A DNA stretch of 64,000 nt, from contig CM052359.1 of assembly GCA_028551475.1 (NCBI GenBank), forward strand, positions 14,323,583 to 14,387,582. Reading direction: 5' to 3'. Below, piece after piece: positions 23,721 to 35,323 of this stretch (positions are counted from its first letter, which is position 1; each line of letters begins with the position of its first letter). Both the position numbers and the translations under genes were made by a program. Below the pieces are notes generated by a model. That model was not told where the DNA came from, made no database searches, and saw only the letters and a program-made list of their open reading frames with translations. This DNA is from Casuarina equisetifolia (taxonomy: Eukaryota > Streptophyta > Magnoliopsida > Fagales > Casuarinaceae).

Positions 23721-25758
23721 GTTTGGGCTTTTCTCAATCACACGAGTTTGGGTCTCTTAGTTGGATCCCTACCTGGTTAGATGACCTATGTCATGTATTC
23801 TAGCGAAGACTTAATTCTAGCCGCCACCACCACAACCGTTGCCGCCCTTCCCTTCACTGGACGTTTCTGATATGACGAGTGGGCAATTTGAGCCTTCCAA
23901 GCCCACAAATCTAGCAAAGATGCCAGATCCATTGTTTCTTACCACCAATGATGTTCCTACCATCATTATAGTCCCTCAACTCCTAATGGGATCTATGGAT
24001 TACTTCCCTTGGAGACGCAAAATGCTTATTGCACTTGGTTTAAGGGATAAACTTAACTTTGTAAATGGAAAGTTGCTAAAACCCACTAATAATGATCAGT
24101 GTGTGAATATTTGGGAAAAGTGTAACTTGATTGTGCTTTCTTAATTAATGAACTCTATCTCCCCTAAGATAGGAAATTTTGTCTTTATGTGCCTTATTGC
24201 CTATGTTGCCTAGAGAATGTTAAAGACACGGTATTCTAAAGTCTTTGGTACTCGTCGCTATGATCTAGAATAACAAATTAGGGAGGTTAAGTAGCAACCA
24301 AAGGAAGTTGTAGCCAAGTATTTTTCTCGGCTTGTTGATCTTTGGGCAAAACTGGATAAATGCTTACTGACAATTAAGTGCAAGTGTGATAATTACACCT
24401 ACAATTTCCCAACTCTATTGGTTGTTGAGAGAGAATCTGGATAGGCTATTTTTTTTCTTCTTGGACTACAACCCGTATATGCTACAATAAAGAACAACAT
24501 CACCTCACATAGCCCTACTCCATCCCTTGATGAGGTCTTCCAATTAGTTACTGATGAGGAACATCAATGTAGTCTGCAAGTGAATAATGGGAAGACTGAT
24601 TCATATGCTTTTGTTGTACAAACCCCTATGTTCTTTGGAAGAAGGTTTGGGGCTAGTCACCAAGACAATCATTCTTCTGTAGGTGGTAATTCAAGAAAAT
24701 CTTCTGGTGGTGGCTCTAATAAGGAAGGTCCAAGTCCTTTTGTGAGCACTGTTGTCGCCTTGGACACACTAAGGACAAATATTTCCAGCTTGTTGGGTAT
24801 CCTAATGGGCCCAAAAATTAAAGGAAGAAAGGAGGCCACACTAGTTCAGCCCATGCAATCAACGCTGACTTTGGCAACCAACCCTTACCTCCTATGAGTA
24901 GCGTAGTACCAATGCAGCAAGCATTCCTTATTAGCCAGACTTTAACACTTGAGTAGTATCAACATTTGATTCAGCTCCTTAGTCACTTTAGGCCTATTAA
25001 GCCCATGTCAAATTTTGCAGGTACAGTCTCTTGTAACCTTTATCTTTATCTTATTGGCTCATTGATTCGGGGGCAAGTGACCACATTACGTTTGATCTCA
25101 CATGTATGGAGAAATTAGATCATATGCATCAAACCCTATTTGGATAAAATTATCTAATAATAGTAGTGTAGCTATCATTCACATTGACACTGTTCACATT
25201 TCCCCATCTATCATACTTTATGATGTATTATATGCCTTCTTTCAAATATAAACTTTTATTTGTTATCAAATTTACCTATGACAGTTCTTATCAAGCCACA
25301 TTTTACCCATACTTTTGTTTCTTCTAGACTATTTGACTGGGACAATACTGGGGTTAGGCAAGGTTGGGTAAGGCTGAGCGTTGTCTCTATCATTTAGTGT
25401 CTTTGACGAATGCCACATTGGATATTTTTTCTACCATTACTAGAACTTTTAAATGTAATGCTCTTAAGAGAGCTAATATGTGTAAACACTGCGTTTAAGA
25501 ATAATGTTTTGAGCAATAAACAAATGCTATGGCATTGTCATTTTGGTCACTTTTCTTGTTATACATCCCTCAATATTTTTTGTCCAGTTTGCCTTTTGGC
25601 AAAACAAACCCATCTTCCATTTTCATCTCGTACTTTTGATACAAATTCTATCTTTGAATTGGTCCATGTTGACATATGGGGTCCCTATTGACATCCCAAT
25701 CATGATGGTTTATGTTACTTTCTTGCCATTATGGATGACTTTTCACGTGGGACTTCGG

Positions 25759-27386
25759 TGTTGGTTTTTATGGCTTAACAAGAAGGGGGTTGAATTGTCG
25801 GTAATTTAAAAACAAAAATTAAAACAATTTATTATATTAACAATAATACACAGATAGTTACAATGTGACACAAACAGAATTCAAACATATGATGCTCTTC
25901 TTCCAAATTAACAAGAATATTATCACAATTATGTGCTTTAAATATTCTTATAAATTTAAGAACAAATAATAAGGTAGCAAGTGTTATGAGAAGATTAGAG
26001 CAATAATAAACAAAGATATTCACACCAAATTTACCACGACGGCTCGACATTCACACCTTGAGTCCTACATCCACCTTTTTCTCCTCAAATCAAACTAATT
26101 GAAGTCCCCTTTACTCAACCAAGTTAGGAGAAAATGTTCTCCCTAACTCAAACAATTTCTCTTCAAGGAATTTCTTGTACAAAGTTATACAATATGATCA
26201 AAAGATCATAAATCAATTACAAATCCCAAATAATATGACTAATAGTGGGATTCTGTAATAAATAAGAGCTAATCTAATGTAGTTATAAAAATTCTAAGCT
26301 CTTATCATGAAAACCCTAAATTGAAATAAATTAGGGTTTCGGGTTTCTCTCAATGTTTATGTGTAATAATTATTTTTTAATGAAATCAGCACATAAACAA
26401 AGTTATATAAGATCCAATCAATGATATGAACAAACATATAAGTATTTAATCACAATATCACCGTAGGCTTGAATTTCACCAATTGTCACGAAGATTGAAA
26501 GATCAAGGAATGAGCTCAATAATAGAATCTTTTCTCAAGGAGAACTTCAGAATATTGTCAGTTGTCAAACCCTTCTCCATAGAACAACTTCTCTTAAATA
26601 GAAAAATTAGGGCTAGGGTTTCGAACACATTAAACCTCAATCATTAAGCCATCTTCTTGTTGAAACAGTAGATTGACCTTCAAATCTTCCTTCTCTAGCT
26701 CAAATTAGACCGATCTCATCAAAAATCCTCCCGTTGAGGATTCGATCACTAGTGGTGTTGTTCTTCCCTTTCTCTCACTCTCTTGTATTGGTAGCTATTC
26801 GATTATATGTTCCTTCAGGCATCAGGTAGATAAGTGAGGGCGAGAGTTAATGAAACGGTGAGTTTTATCACCAATAACCGGGCTCGCTTAAGCAAGTCAT
26901 GGACCGAAAGCTAATAGGCCGAGTATAATAGGGCCAAGAGCAAGCCTAAAAATGCAGTATCTAGGTCGAGAACATTAACTAGGCCAAAAACATAATATTC
27001 AGCCCGAGAACATAATATCAATCCAAGAATGATATAATATAAGCCTTTAATAAAACTAAGCCATATATTTCAACCTTCATCAAAACATAAGTAAGCATCA
27101 TTTTTTCTTAACCACAATGTATGTCATATTTAATTTCAATTTGATAGACATTGTACTTAAGGCATTTAAATAATACAATTTAAATGAATCCTTTCTTATT
27201 GTCACTATATAGTAACATTATATTAAGAAATGTAGGAACCCAGTTACTTTATAATATCATTAATTGGTATTATAATTTGTACACCTTTTACTTCCTATAA
27301 TTTTCTTTTGCACTTATGAAAAACATATTTTATCAAATATATTCATAAATACAATTTGTCACACACATAACCCTTATTTTCCAATG
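25759..27386 (-). repeat. Solo LTR (family 1) in Copia integrase
   Basis: On the plus strand it begins TGTTGGTTTTTATGGCTTAAC and ends TTATTTTCCAATG. It is colinear with the solo LTR at 4272-5927 over its whole length, including the block TTTATAATATCATTAATTG near the end. Flanking 5-mers are TTCGG (25754-25758) and TTTGG (27387-27391), a target duplication with one C/T change. The Copia integrase reading continues on the far side. Confidence 0.9.
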
Positions 27387-28289
27387 TTTGGTGTATCTCA
27401 TGAGACACAAAAGTCAAACATTACACTTCTTACGTTCATTCTTCACTATGGTAGAGACCTAATTACATACTTATATTCATAAATTACGCTATGACAATGG
27501 ATCCAAGTTCTTTAGTCATGAGTGTATGTCTTTCCTTCAGCTTCGTAGGGTTCACCACAAGGAGCTTATGTGTCCATACCCTATAATAGAATAATGTCGT
27601 TGGACATAAACATCAACATTAACATCTCCTCGATGTGGCACAAGCCTTATATTTTTATTCTGATCTTCCTAATCATTTTTGGAGAGAGTGTCTTGACTAC
27701 CACATATATCATAAACCATCTTCCTACCTCGATCCTCAATGGGAAAACTCCTTTCAATATTCTCTTTGGTAAATCACCATGTATCTCCCATCTTTGGGTT
27801 TTTAGGTGTTTGTGTTATGCCATAGTCATTCCACATGAAGACAAGTTTGCACCATGTGTTCAACCATGTGTGTTTATGGGATACCCTTCATCCTAAAAGG
27901 GTTATCATGTCTTTAAACCTTACCACTTGCACTTTTTTAGTTGTCTGAGATGTTGTATTCCATGAGTTTGTTTTTCCCTTCACTTAGTCCTAGTCATCTT
28001 CCTTTATCACCCCATTTAGTGAGGATCATTCCTTTATTCCCTTGGATCCCAATCCACACTTTGTCCAATGTGAGAACGGTTTTAACAAGCATCCATCTAT
28101 ATTGCCATCTTTTGACCTTATTGTTCTTGATAATGCCTTTTCCTCCATTGTGCTTGTCAAGTCACCACCCATTTTACCATTTGTGGATCCTCTTCTTTCT
28201 CCGTCACTTGTTATTGAGCATATGGATTTACCCACTATGAATCCACCTACTATAAAGCCACCTACTATAGAACCACCCATTATGGATTC

Positions 28290-29881
28290 TGTTGGAAAAT
28301 AGGGTTTTGTTATGATCAAGAATATTTTGGTAAATATCAATTCTTGAAATATGTTTTTTTTTATATGCAAAAAGAAAATTATAGGAAGTAAAAGGTGTAC
28401 AAATTATAATATTAATTAATGACATTATAAAGTAACTGGGTTCCTACATTCCTTCATAAAACATATTCTTAAAGTTTTTGTGAAATATATTTGTGTATTA
28501 TGCCAAAAATATATTTGAATATTTCATTAAGAAATAAAATATATTTGAATATATTTTATTAAAAAATATGATACTTGGCTTTATGCACTTGTAGGAACAT
28601 GAGGAGCATTGATTCTACCTTGATATTAGTTCAAAGCTAAGATATGTATTACACCAAAATATGAACTATGTAAAAGATCATATTTTTGGATCAATGTTTA
28701 CATAATTGGACTTTGGACCCTATTGATATTGGACCATGTTTATCTGTTGGATCTTTTGTTACTAAACTGTTGTTTTGTGACACGGCCCGATCTCGCGTTG
28801 GCCCAACCCTGTTGAAGGAAGCCTACCTGTGCTCGCTACGGTGTCATCTTATTCATTAGAGAGATGCGCTTGCCACGACATCGTCTCACTTAATAGAAAG
28901 ACGCATATAAGAGGGCCCTCAATCATTTTGCCTAGGTGTTGTTCTTCGGTCTCCAATGTCATCTTTATTTCTCTTAAGCGTCGAATTCTCAACAGGAGGA
29001 TTTTGGAGGAGACTAGCTATCAAAATGGTCAGATTGAAGCTTTGAGAGATGATATGAGGTCGATTTGATGGATGGGTCACTATTCCTAACGAGAAGAAAG
29101 TTATGGCTCATGTTTGATCTAAAAAGCCTTAGATATGCTCTCTATTTAAAGGAGGTGTATGCGTGAAGATAGAGATTGATCATCTACATCTATTTGAAGT
29201 GTTCTCTTTGTGAAGAAAATTTCTTAAGCTCACTTATTATTTGATTAAAGTTTAATCATCTCTCGGTGATTCACAAGGGTTCGGTGATACTCAATTATTT
29301 GGCTTGATCTTTGATTATATAACTGATTATAGCTTGTATAGCATTATTTATGTGCTAATTACATTTAAAAATATTTACTGCATATAAATATTGAGGAAAA
29401 TCTGAAAACCTAATTTGTTCAAATTGGGGATTTCGTGACAGGAGCTTTGCATCTTGTTATATATACTTAAATAGCTCCTCTGATTAGTAATATCTCATAA
29501 ACTAACATATTATTTGGGGATTTGCTACTGTACATGATCTTTTGATCATAATTTGTATTCGGACTTGAGAATTCCTTTGAGAAGGAATTATTTGGATTAG
29601 GGAGAACGTGTTCTCTTAATTTGTTTGAGTAAAGAAGACTTTAATCGGTTGGATTGAAGGAGAAGAGGGTGGATGTAGGACTTAAGGATTGAGTGTTGAA
29701 CCACCGTGATAAATTGGGTCTTGATTCTCTTGCTCTTTATTGATTTGAAAACTGTCTGTTTGTTGCTTATTAATCTATAAATTGTTATATTAATTGGATA
29801 AATTTTTTATATTGAACAAAAGCATCATATTGTTAGATTAACAATTCAACCCCCCTTCTTGTTAAGCCATAAAACCTAACA
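28290..29881 (+). repeat. Solo LTR (family 1), opposite orientation, in Copia linker
   Basis: It begins TGTTGGAAAATAGGG and ends GCCATAAAACCTAACA, with a perfect target duplication GATTC on both sides (28285-28289 and 29882-29886). It is the reverse-orientation partner of the copies at 4272-5927 and 25759-27386. The end block TTCAACCCCCCTTCTTG is typical of the 3' end of this group of plant Copia LTRs. Confidence 0.95.
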
Positions 29882-30627
29882 GATTCCTCTTCTACAGTGG
29901 TGCCAATCATCACTACTTTTATTGTTTAATGTTCCTAATGTGCATCCAAACCTCCCATTTAGACTTAGGACTATCATTGTAATTTTGTGGCCACTGACCC
30001 TAATAGACTTCGATCAATGGTTCCTTGAGACATCTCATACTTCATCTTAAAATTCGTAACACTTGATAATTTATCTCCCATACATCAAGCATTTATTGTT
30101 TCTATATCTACCATCAGAGAACCACTTTACTATCATGAGACTATTTGGGTTCCCAAGTGGGTTAATGCTATGGCTAGTGAACTTCATGCTTTGGAGAGAA
30201 ATCATACATGGAAGTTGGTTGACTTGCCCCTAAATCATAAGTTGATTGGATGTAAATGGGTTTACAAGGTATAGTACCATGCAGGAGGATTCGTTGAGCA
30301 ATATAAAGCTCACCTTGTGGCCAAAGGTTTCATTCAGCGATATGGCATTGATTATAAGGAGACCTTTTCTTCAGTGGCCAAGATGGTGACTGTCGTATGT
30401 AGCATGGCCTTACCATACATGTTTTGTCGGCCATTCCATCATATGGATGTGTATAATGTCTTTCTCCACAAAGACTTACATAAGGAAGTGTACATGTCTT
30501 TATCTCCCGAGATTCAGTATTCCACCATAGGTCAGCTGAAAGTTTGTCATTTACTTAAGTCCATCTATGGACTTAAGCAAGCCTCACGACAATGATATGC
30601 CAAGTTTACTACTATTTTCCTTGAAGC

Positions 30628-32480
30628 TATTAGGAATATTGTTACGTCACTATTGTTTTGATGACGAAAAAGAAAAAGGAAATATTTCATGAAAGGATAT
30701 TTTAGTATTAATTATTTTTCATGATTTATGTGTTATAAATTACAATAATCATATTATTTAATACATTTGTGAAAGTATTATTAGGAATAATAAATGAATT
30801 AATATTTGATGTCATTATTTGTTTTACAAGAAAATTAACTTGTGAATTTTCTTGTAGGAAAATGTTCCAAGTAAAGACCAAAAAGAATTAGCTTTAATTA
30901 GGTTTAATGGATCAATCCGTTTACTGCACAACCCAATGTGACATGGATCTGTTAAGCAGTCTAGCCCACACGAAGCGCGACCTGCGTAAGCATGGACCAA
31001 GCCCTGTATGCGTGACCCATTGAAGCCTGCCTACATCTAAGTGACCCGGAAGCTTCTTCTAACCCGTGACTTAATTAAGTGACCCATATGCAACCCAGAA
31101 GGCTTTACGTAACCTGTGAACCTGATTAAGAACACGCATACCCGAACACAGCTTGACCTGTGACCCAGCTTAACGCTGCCACTTTGCCGGTAAAATTGGT
31201 CATTGGAAACTTCTCCGATCAAGCTGCAAAAAGGTTCGTTGGAAAGTTAATGAAGAGAGGAACAATTCTATGAAGGAAAATCAAAGACCCACTACTCAAA
31301 AAAGATCAAATTGAAGAGATTAAAGGTGTTCTTCATTTTATTGACCTAACTACTCAAAAGAAGAATTGGAAGCAAATTAAAAAGGGTATGAAGCTGAAAT
31401 CATGGGGATTCTATAGGAAAGAAAATGCTTTATCAATCTGTGAAGCACCCACAAAGAACTAATTCAAGATTGAAGGAGAATGAGGAAGAATCTTGATGAG
31501 ATCCAAGAACCCGACCTATGACTTGAATAAAGCTTCACGAGATCCAATTTATAAAAGAAACTAAATGATGCATTTTGAAAGCATGTTTGAACCAAAATGG
31601 AGAAGCTACTTACTTAGAAGACTCTGCCTCTCCAACGGCTCGAAAATCAGGCTTAATCTATCCATAATGGGAAGAAATTATGAGCAAGTCAGAACGGATA
31701 TATATGGAGATTAAAAGGTATGTTCTTTGTATCTATCTGGTGCGAAAAAACAAAGTGAAAAAGTTATTGTTGAAGTTGCTAATATCTTAAGAAACGAAAA
31801 TCCACTTTGAGAAGAAAAAGATCAATCTGTGAAGCTTGAGCTAGATAAAAATCACAATGAAGTTCTTTCATTTTATTATTCTACTAGATTACTTGAGATT
31901 ACTAATTGTATATGTGCTTATTAGACTCTGAATATTATTATGCACATATACTTATTTGTAAATTTGAAACCCTAACTTTATTATCATTTGGGGGTTTCAT
32001 GATTAGGGCTTGATTAGTTATTTGATTGTCTTTAGAAAGCCCTTAATTAGCAATCTCCTATATACATATCATATCTTAAGGAAATTGCTTAAGTTTGTAA
32101 AAGGTTTGATAAACCTTAACTTGTTTATGTGTGTTAAGGTACACATTATAATGTAATCCTTAAAGAAAGGATTGTATAACTTCTTGAGGAGGAGTTGGAA
32201 AGTGTAGGGGAATGTTTTTTTCTAACTTTGTAGTAAAGTGGACTTCAACCAGTTGTGTTGAAAGAGGATGGTGGATGTAAGGCTCAAGGGTTGAGTGCCA
32301 AATCACTGTGTAAACTTGTGTGTCATATCTCTTGTGCTCTGATTTGTCACTGTTTTATGAGACCTTGTTTAACAACATCTTAGAACAATTTAATACAAAT
32401 AAAAAAAAAGGGACAAAGATTTTAATGTAGACTTAAAACCAATTCAACCCCCTCTTTTTAGTAAGCCATGAAACCCAACA
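30628..32480 (+). repeat. Solo LTR (related family 3) in Copia RT
   Basis: It lies between two perfect copies of GAAGC (30623-30627 and 32481-32485). The right end, CAACCCCCTC followed by AAGCCATGAAACCCAACA, is homologous to the family 1 end, but the body differs. It contains a stretch rich in GTGACC-type motifs (about 30940-31170) that resembles, in reverse, the LTR at 59692-61429. The left end reads TATTAGG, probably an altered TGTTAGG. Confidence 0.88.
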
Positions 32481-33555
32481 GAAGCTAGTTTTAAGCAATC
32501 TTAGCATGAATTTATGCATTATTTACCCTTTTGGCATGGATATATTATTGTTGTTGTTTTGATCTATGTTGACAATATGCTTCTCACCGGTAATAGTGAA
32601 GAGGCCATAACTTAAGTTAAGTCTCATCTTTGCTTGTGATTTCACATGAAGGACTTTAGGCAGGCTAAGTTTTTTCTTGGGATAGAAATTGCTTGTTCTA
32701 AGCATGGTATTTGCCTTACTTAATGTAAATACGCATTAGAGTTAGTCTCTAACGCTAACATTTTTGGAGCTCAACCATGCATGATTCTCATGGATCAAAA
32801 TCTGAAGATTACTTCTTTGGAATATGATGCCAGTGCCTTAGTTCTTATTGATGACCCTTCATTAGTTTATCTAGCTCCTTATCAACATCTTCTTAGATGG
32901 TTGATCTACCTCACTCATACTTGACCAGATATTAACTACCTTATGATACTCAACTAGTTCATGCACTCTTTAAAGACTTCACACATGGATATGACCTTGA
33001 AGGTTGTCAAATACTTAAAGGGTACTCTAGGATTAGGGATCTTCCTACCTTCCTAAAAAGACTTTGAGTTGACAAGCTTTTGTGATTTTAACAAAGTAGT
33101 TTGTCTCATGTCATGTCGCTCCCTCACTAGTTTTTGTATCAAGTTAAAAAGTTTTCTGATTTCTTGGAAAACCAAGAAAAAAGCCATGGTTTCCCATTCA
33201 TCTTTGAGGCTAAGTATCGTGCTATGGTCACAACTATCTACGAAATTGTTTAGTTGCATGGCTCCTTGGTGACTTGTGGGTGATTGTTTCCTAACCTTTA
33301 CCTTTGTATTGTAACAATGGAGTAATCATCCACATTGCAAACACTCTCCTCTTTCATGAGTGCACCAAACATATTGAGATTGATTGTCATTTGATTCAAG
33401 AAAAGCAACAAAAGGGTTTGATTTAAACATGTAGCATTCGCACTCACGAGCAACCAATAGATTTGTTGACCAAAGCCTTAAGTAGTCAACAACATAGTTA
33501 TCTTCTTCGCAACTTTAGTATATTTGATTTGTACAAATCACTAGTTTGAAAGGGG

Positions 33556-33799
33556 TTATCAAGTTGTAAATGAGTTTATGTTTATGTTTATTTTATTAGG
33601 CCAAGTATATTATTAGGGCCATATTGGTTTGTTGGCTAGCAGGTTTGGGCTTGACAACCCAAACCCATGATTAGGGTAATCGACCTTATGTATAGTTTGT
33701 AATTAGGTTTTCTCTTCTTTAATCAAGAATTCTAGAAAAGCATTTTTCCTCTAGATTCATGTGTCAATCTCGGTTCCTCAGGCGTTTTTGTTTCTTAGA
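33556..33799 (+). repeat. 3' LTR of the second Copia element
   Basis: Follows the purine run GAAAGGGG directly and matches 22606-22850 over nearly all its length. It ends at TTTCTTAGA. Confidence 0.82.
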
Positions 33800-34817
33800 T
33801 ATATCAACTAGAACTTTACTATTGTATTAAAAGTAAAATCAAATTTTAATTCAAAAGCTAGTTTAAGATATGAGAGAATTTTTTTATATTTAAAAAAATA
33901 TATAAAACCCGTGAATCATGTGTAAGGCTTTTGTGTCTAATAATAAATACATTTATATTCATTCTAATAATGTCAATGAAAATGAGAGAATGGCATTTAA
34001 AACCCATTGGATCTAATATTGTATTAATTATTTATCCAAACAGAAAAATAAAAAGTTGACGTTAAGATGTCTCTAAATCCCAAAAATTCCATGACTAATT
34101 TATTCACAAAGTGAGCTCTCTCGTCCTATTATCTTTAGATAATCCCGAGACTAGCTGTCAATACCTGGGCTTAACTTCACAAGGTCTTCAGCATTGGTTG
34201 TCCGAGTTTTTAAAAGCTTTGAATGGTTTAAGGAATTGGTCGCCACGCTTCGATTCATCCTCTGCATCCTCAAAGCAGTCACCGGCAATGACCTTTTCAA
34301 AAGCTTCCGTATCGCATGAACTGTGTCACGTCATCGACACGCAAGACCTCTACAAATTGAACGGGAATGTTATAGGGATGACTTCTTTCAAATCCGTAAT
34401 GTTTGAGTTGAATACTGACCCTTTTGTGGGAAGAATAAGGAAGAGAAGAAAATAAGAGAGTTGAAATATCCCACAAATGGACTCATAAGTCACAGGAAAT
34501 TTGGACACTATATCTTCATATTTTCTTCTAAATACAGCCAACCAACAGTTTGAAAATTATATTTACATACTAGGGGCTTGAATTTTAACCAAAAAGATGT
34601 CACCAACTCTCCCTATTGGATTGGTCTCTTATTAGATCTCTGATATTTTCTCTTTACCTAATTCTTTGATTGACGTAATTACCAACTCGCTGCTTTAGTA
34701 AATTCTCTTGTTCATCTGTTTTAGATATGCTTTTATAAATACTATGATTTTTTTTAAAATACTTTTATTCAATATGAGACAAGTGTTATTTACCTTCCTC
34801 ATCAGAGTGGCCTTTAC
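33800..34817. other. Intergenic stretch upstream of the GTPase gene
   Basis: No transposon parts recognised. An open frame on the plus strand at 34111-34455 (114 codons) has no domain I know, and the opposite strand over the same interval is also partly open, so I do not call it a gene. The rest is AT-rich. Confidence 0.4.
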
Positions 34818-34827
34818 GAGAGAGAGA

Positions 34828-34858
<31 letters not shown>

Positions 34859-34859
34859 G
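34818..34859. repeat. (GA)n microsatellite
   Basis: About 20 GA units with a single C interruption, 465 bases before the GTPase start codon. GA/CT runs are common in plant core promoters and 5' leaders, so it may lie in the regulatory region of that gene. Confidence 0.95.
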
Positions 34860-35323
34860 AAGCGTAAACATGTCCTGCTTCACAGACGCTGCTGCCTTGC
34901 TCTCGTGGCAGGATTGTAAAAACAACGTTGATGAACCAGTCATATTTAACCTCGCAGACTCAATTTCCTTTTTCACCACAATGTCCCTTCCAGGTTCCTA
35001 AAATATCTCCTAAAACTCTACCCCCTCCCCTGCTTCCGACCAAAACACTTTTCAAGGTCAGGAATCAGGTGCTTTACAACCCAGTAACCTCTTCGTTGCG
35101 CTATCCCTGTAGATGCAAAACCAATACATTGTCAATGAATGATTCTTAACGTACACCCTTCGCCGCGATTTCCTCGGATCCCCTTCGATTCCTCCTCATG
35201 TCATGTCCGCATGACCCATTGCCATTCTGTCTCTTCCTCTTCTCGCTCGTCTTGTGATTGTTTCGTTTGTACGTCTGAATCTAGTGCATTTGGGAGATAA
35301 CGCTTCCTCTGCTTCCTTCTACA
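34860..35323 (+). promoter_or_regulatory. Probable promoter and 5' leader of the GTPase gene
   Basis: Between the GA run and the ATG the sequence is less AT-rich than its surroundings and strongly pyrimidine-rich in the last 150 bases. I see no convincing TATA box, so the transcription start cannot be placed. The last bases before the start codon read CTACAATGG. Confidence 0.45.

Larger units (their letters stand above)
22606..33799 (+). mobile_element. Old Ty1/Copia element split by three solo LTRs
   Basis: The LTRs lie at 22606-22850 and 33556-33799. Parts in order: primer site (about 22851), a long leader with a 77-bp repeat array, gag (about 23870-24900, MGSMDYFPWRRKMLIALGL), protease region (about 25040-25110), pre-integrase and integrase (about 25330-25758 and 27387-27960, FELVHVDIWGPY, CVFMGYPSSQK), linker, RT (about 30100-30627 and 32486-32780, LVAKGFIQRYGIDYKETFS, YGLKQASRQ), and RNase H (about 32830-33500, HTKHIEIDCHLIQEK). 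With the three insertions removed it would be about 6.1 kb, normal for Copia. It is old, with dozens of disruptions. Its integrase resembles that of the Copia at 6303-19440 (shared MGYPSSQKG), so the two are probably related families. Confidence 0.9.

Noticed and set aside
34111-34455. Plus-strand frame of 114 codons
   Set aside because: No recognisable domain, no homologous wording, and the reverse strand is also partly open.
34695-35001. Small frames over the GA microsatellite, both strands
   Set aside because: Simple-repeat translation (RERERE and SLSLSL); no domain, and it lies upstream of the GTPase start.
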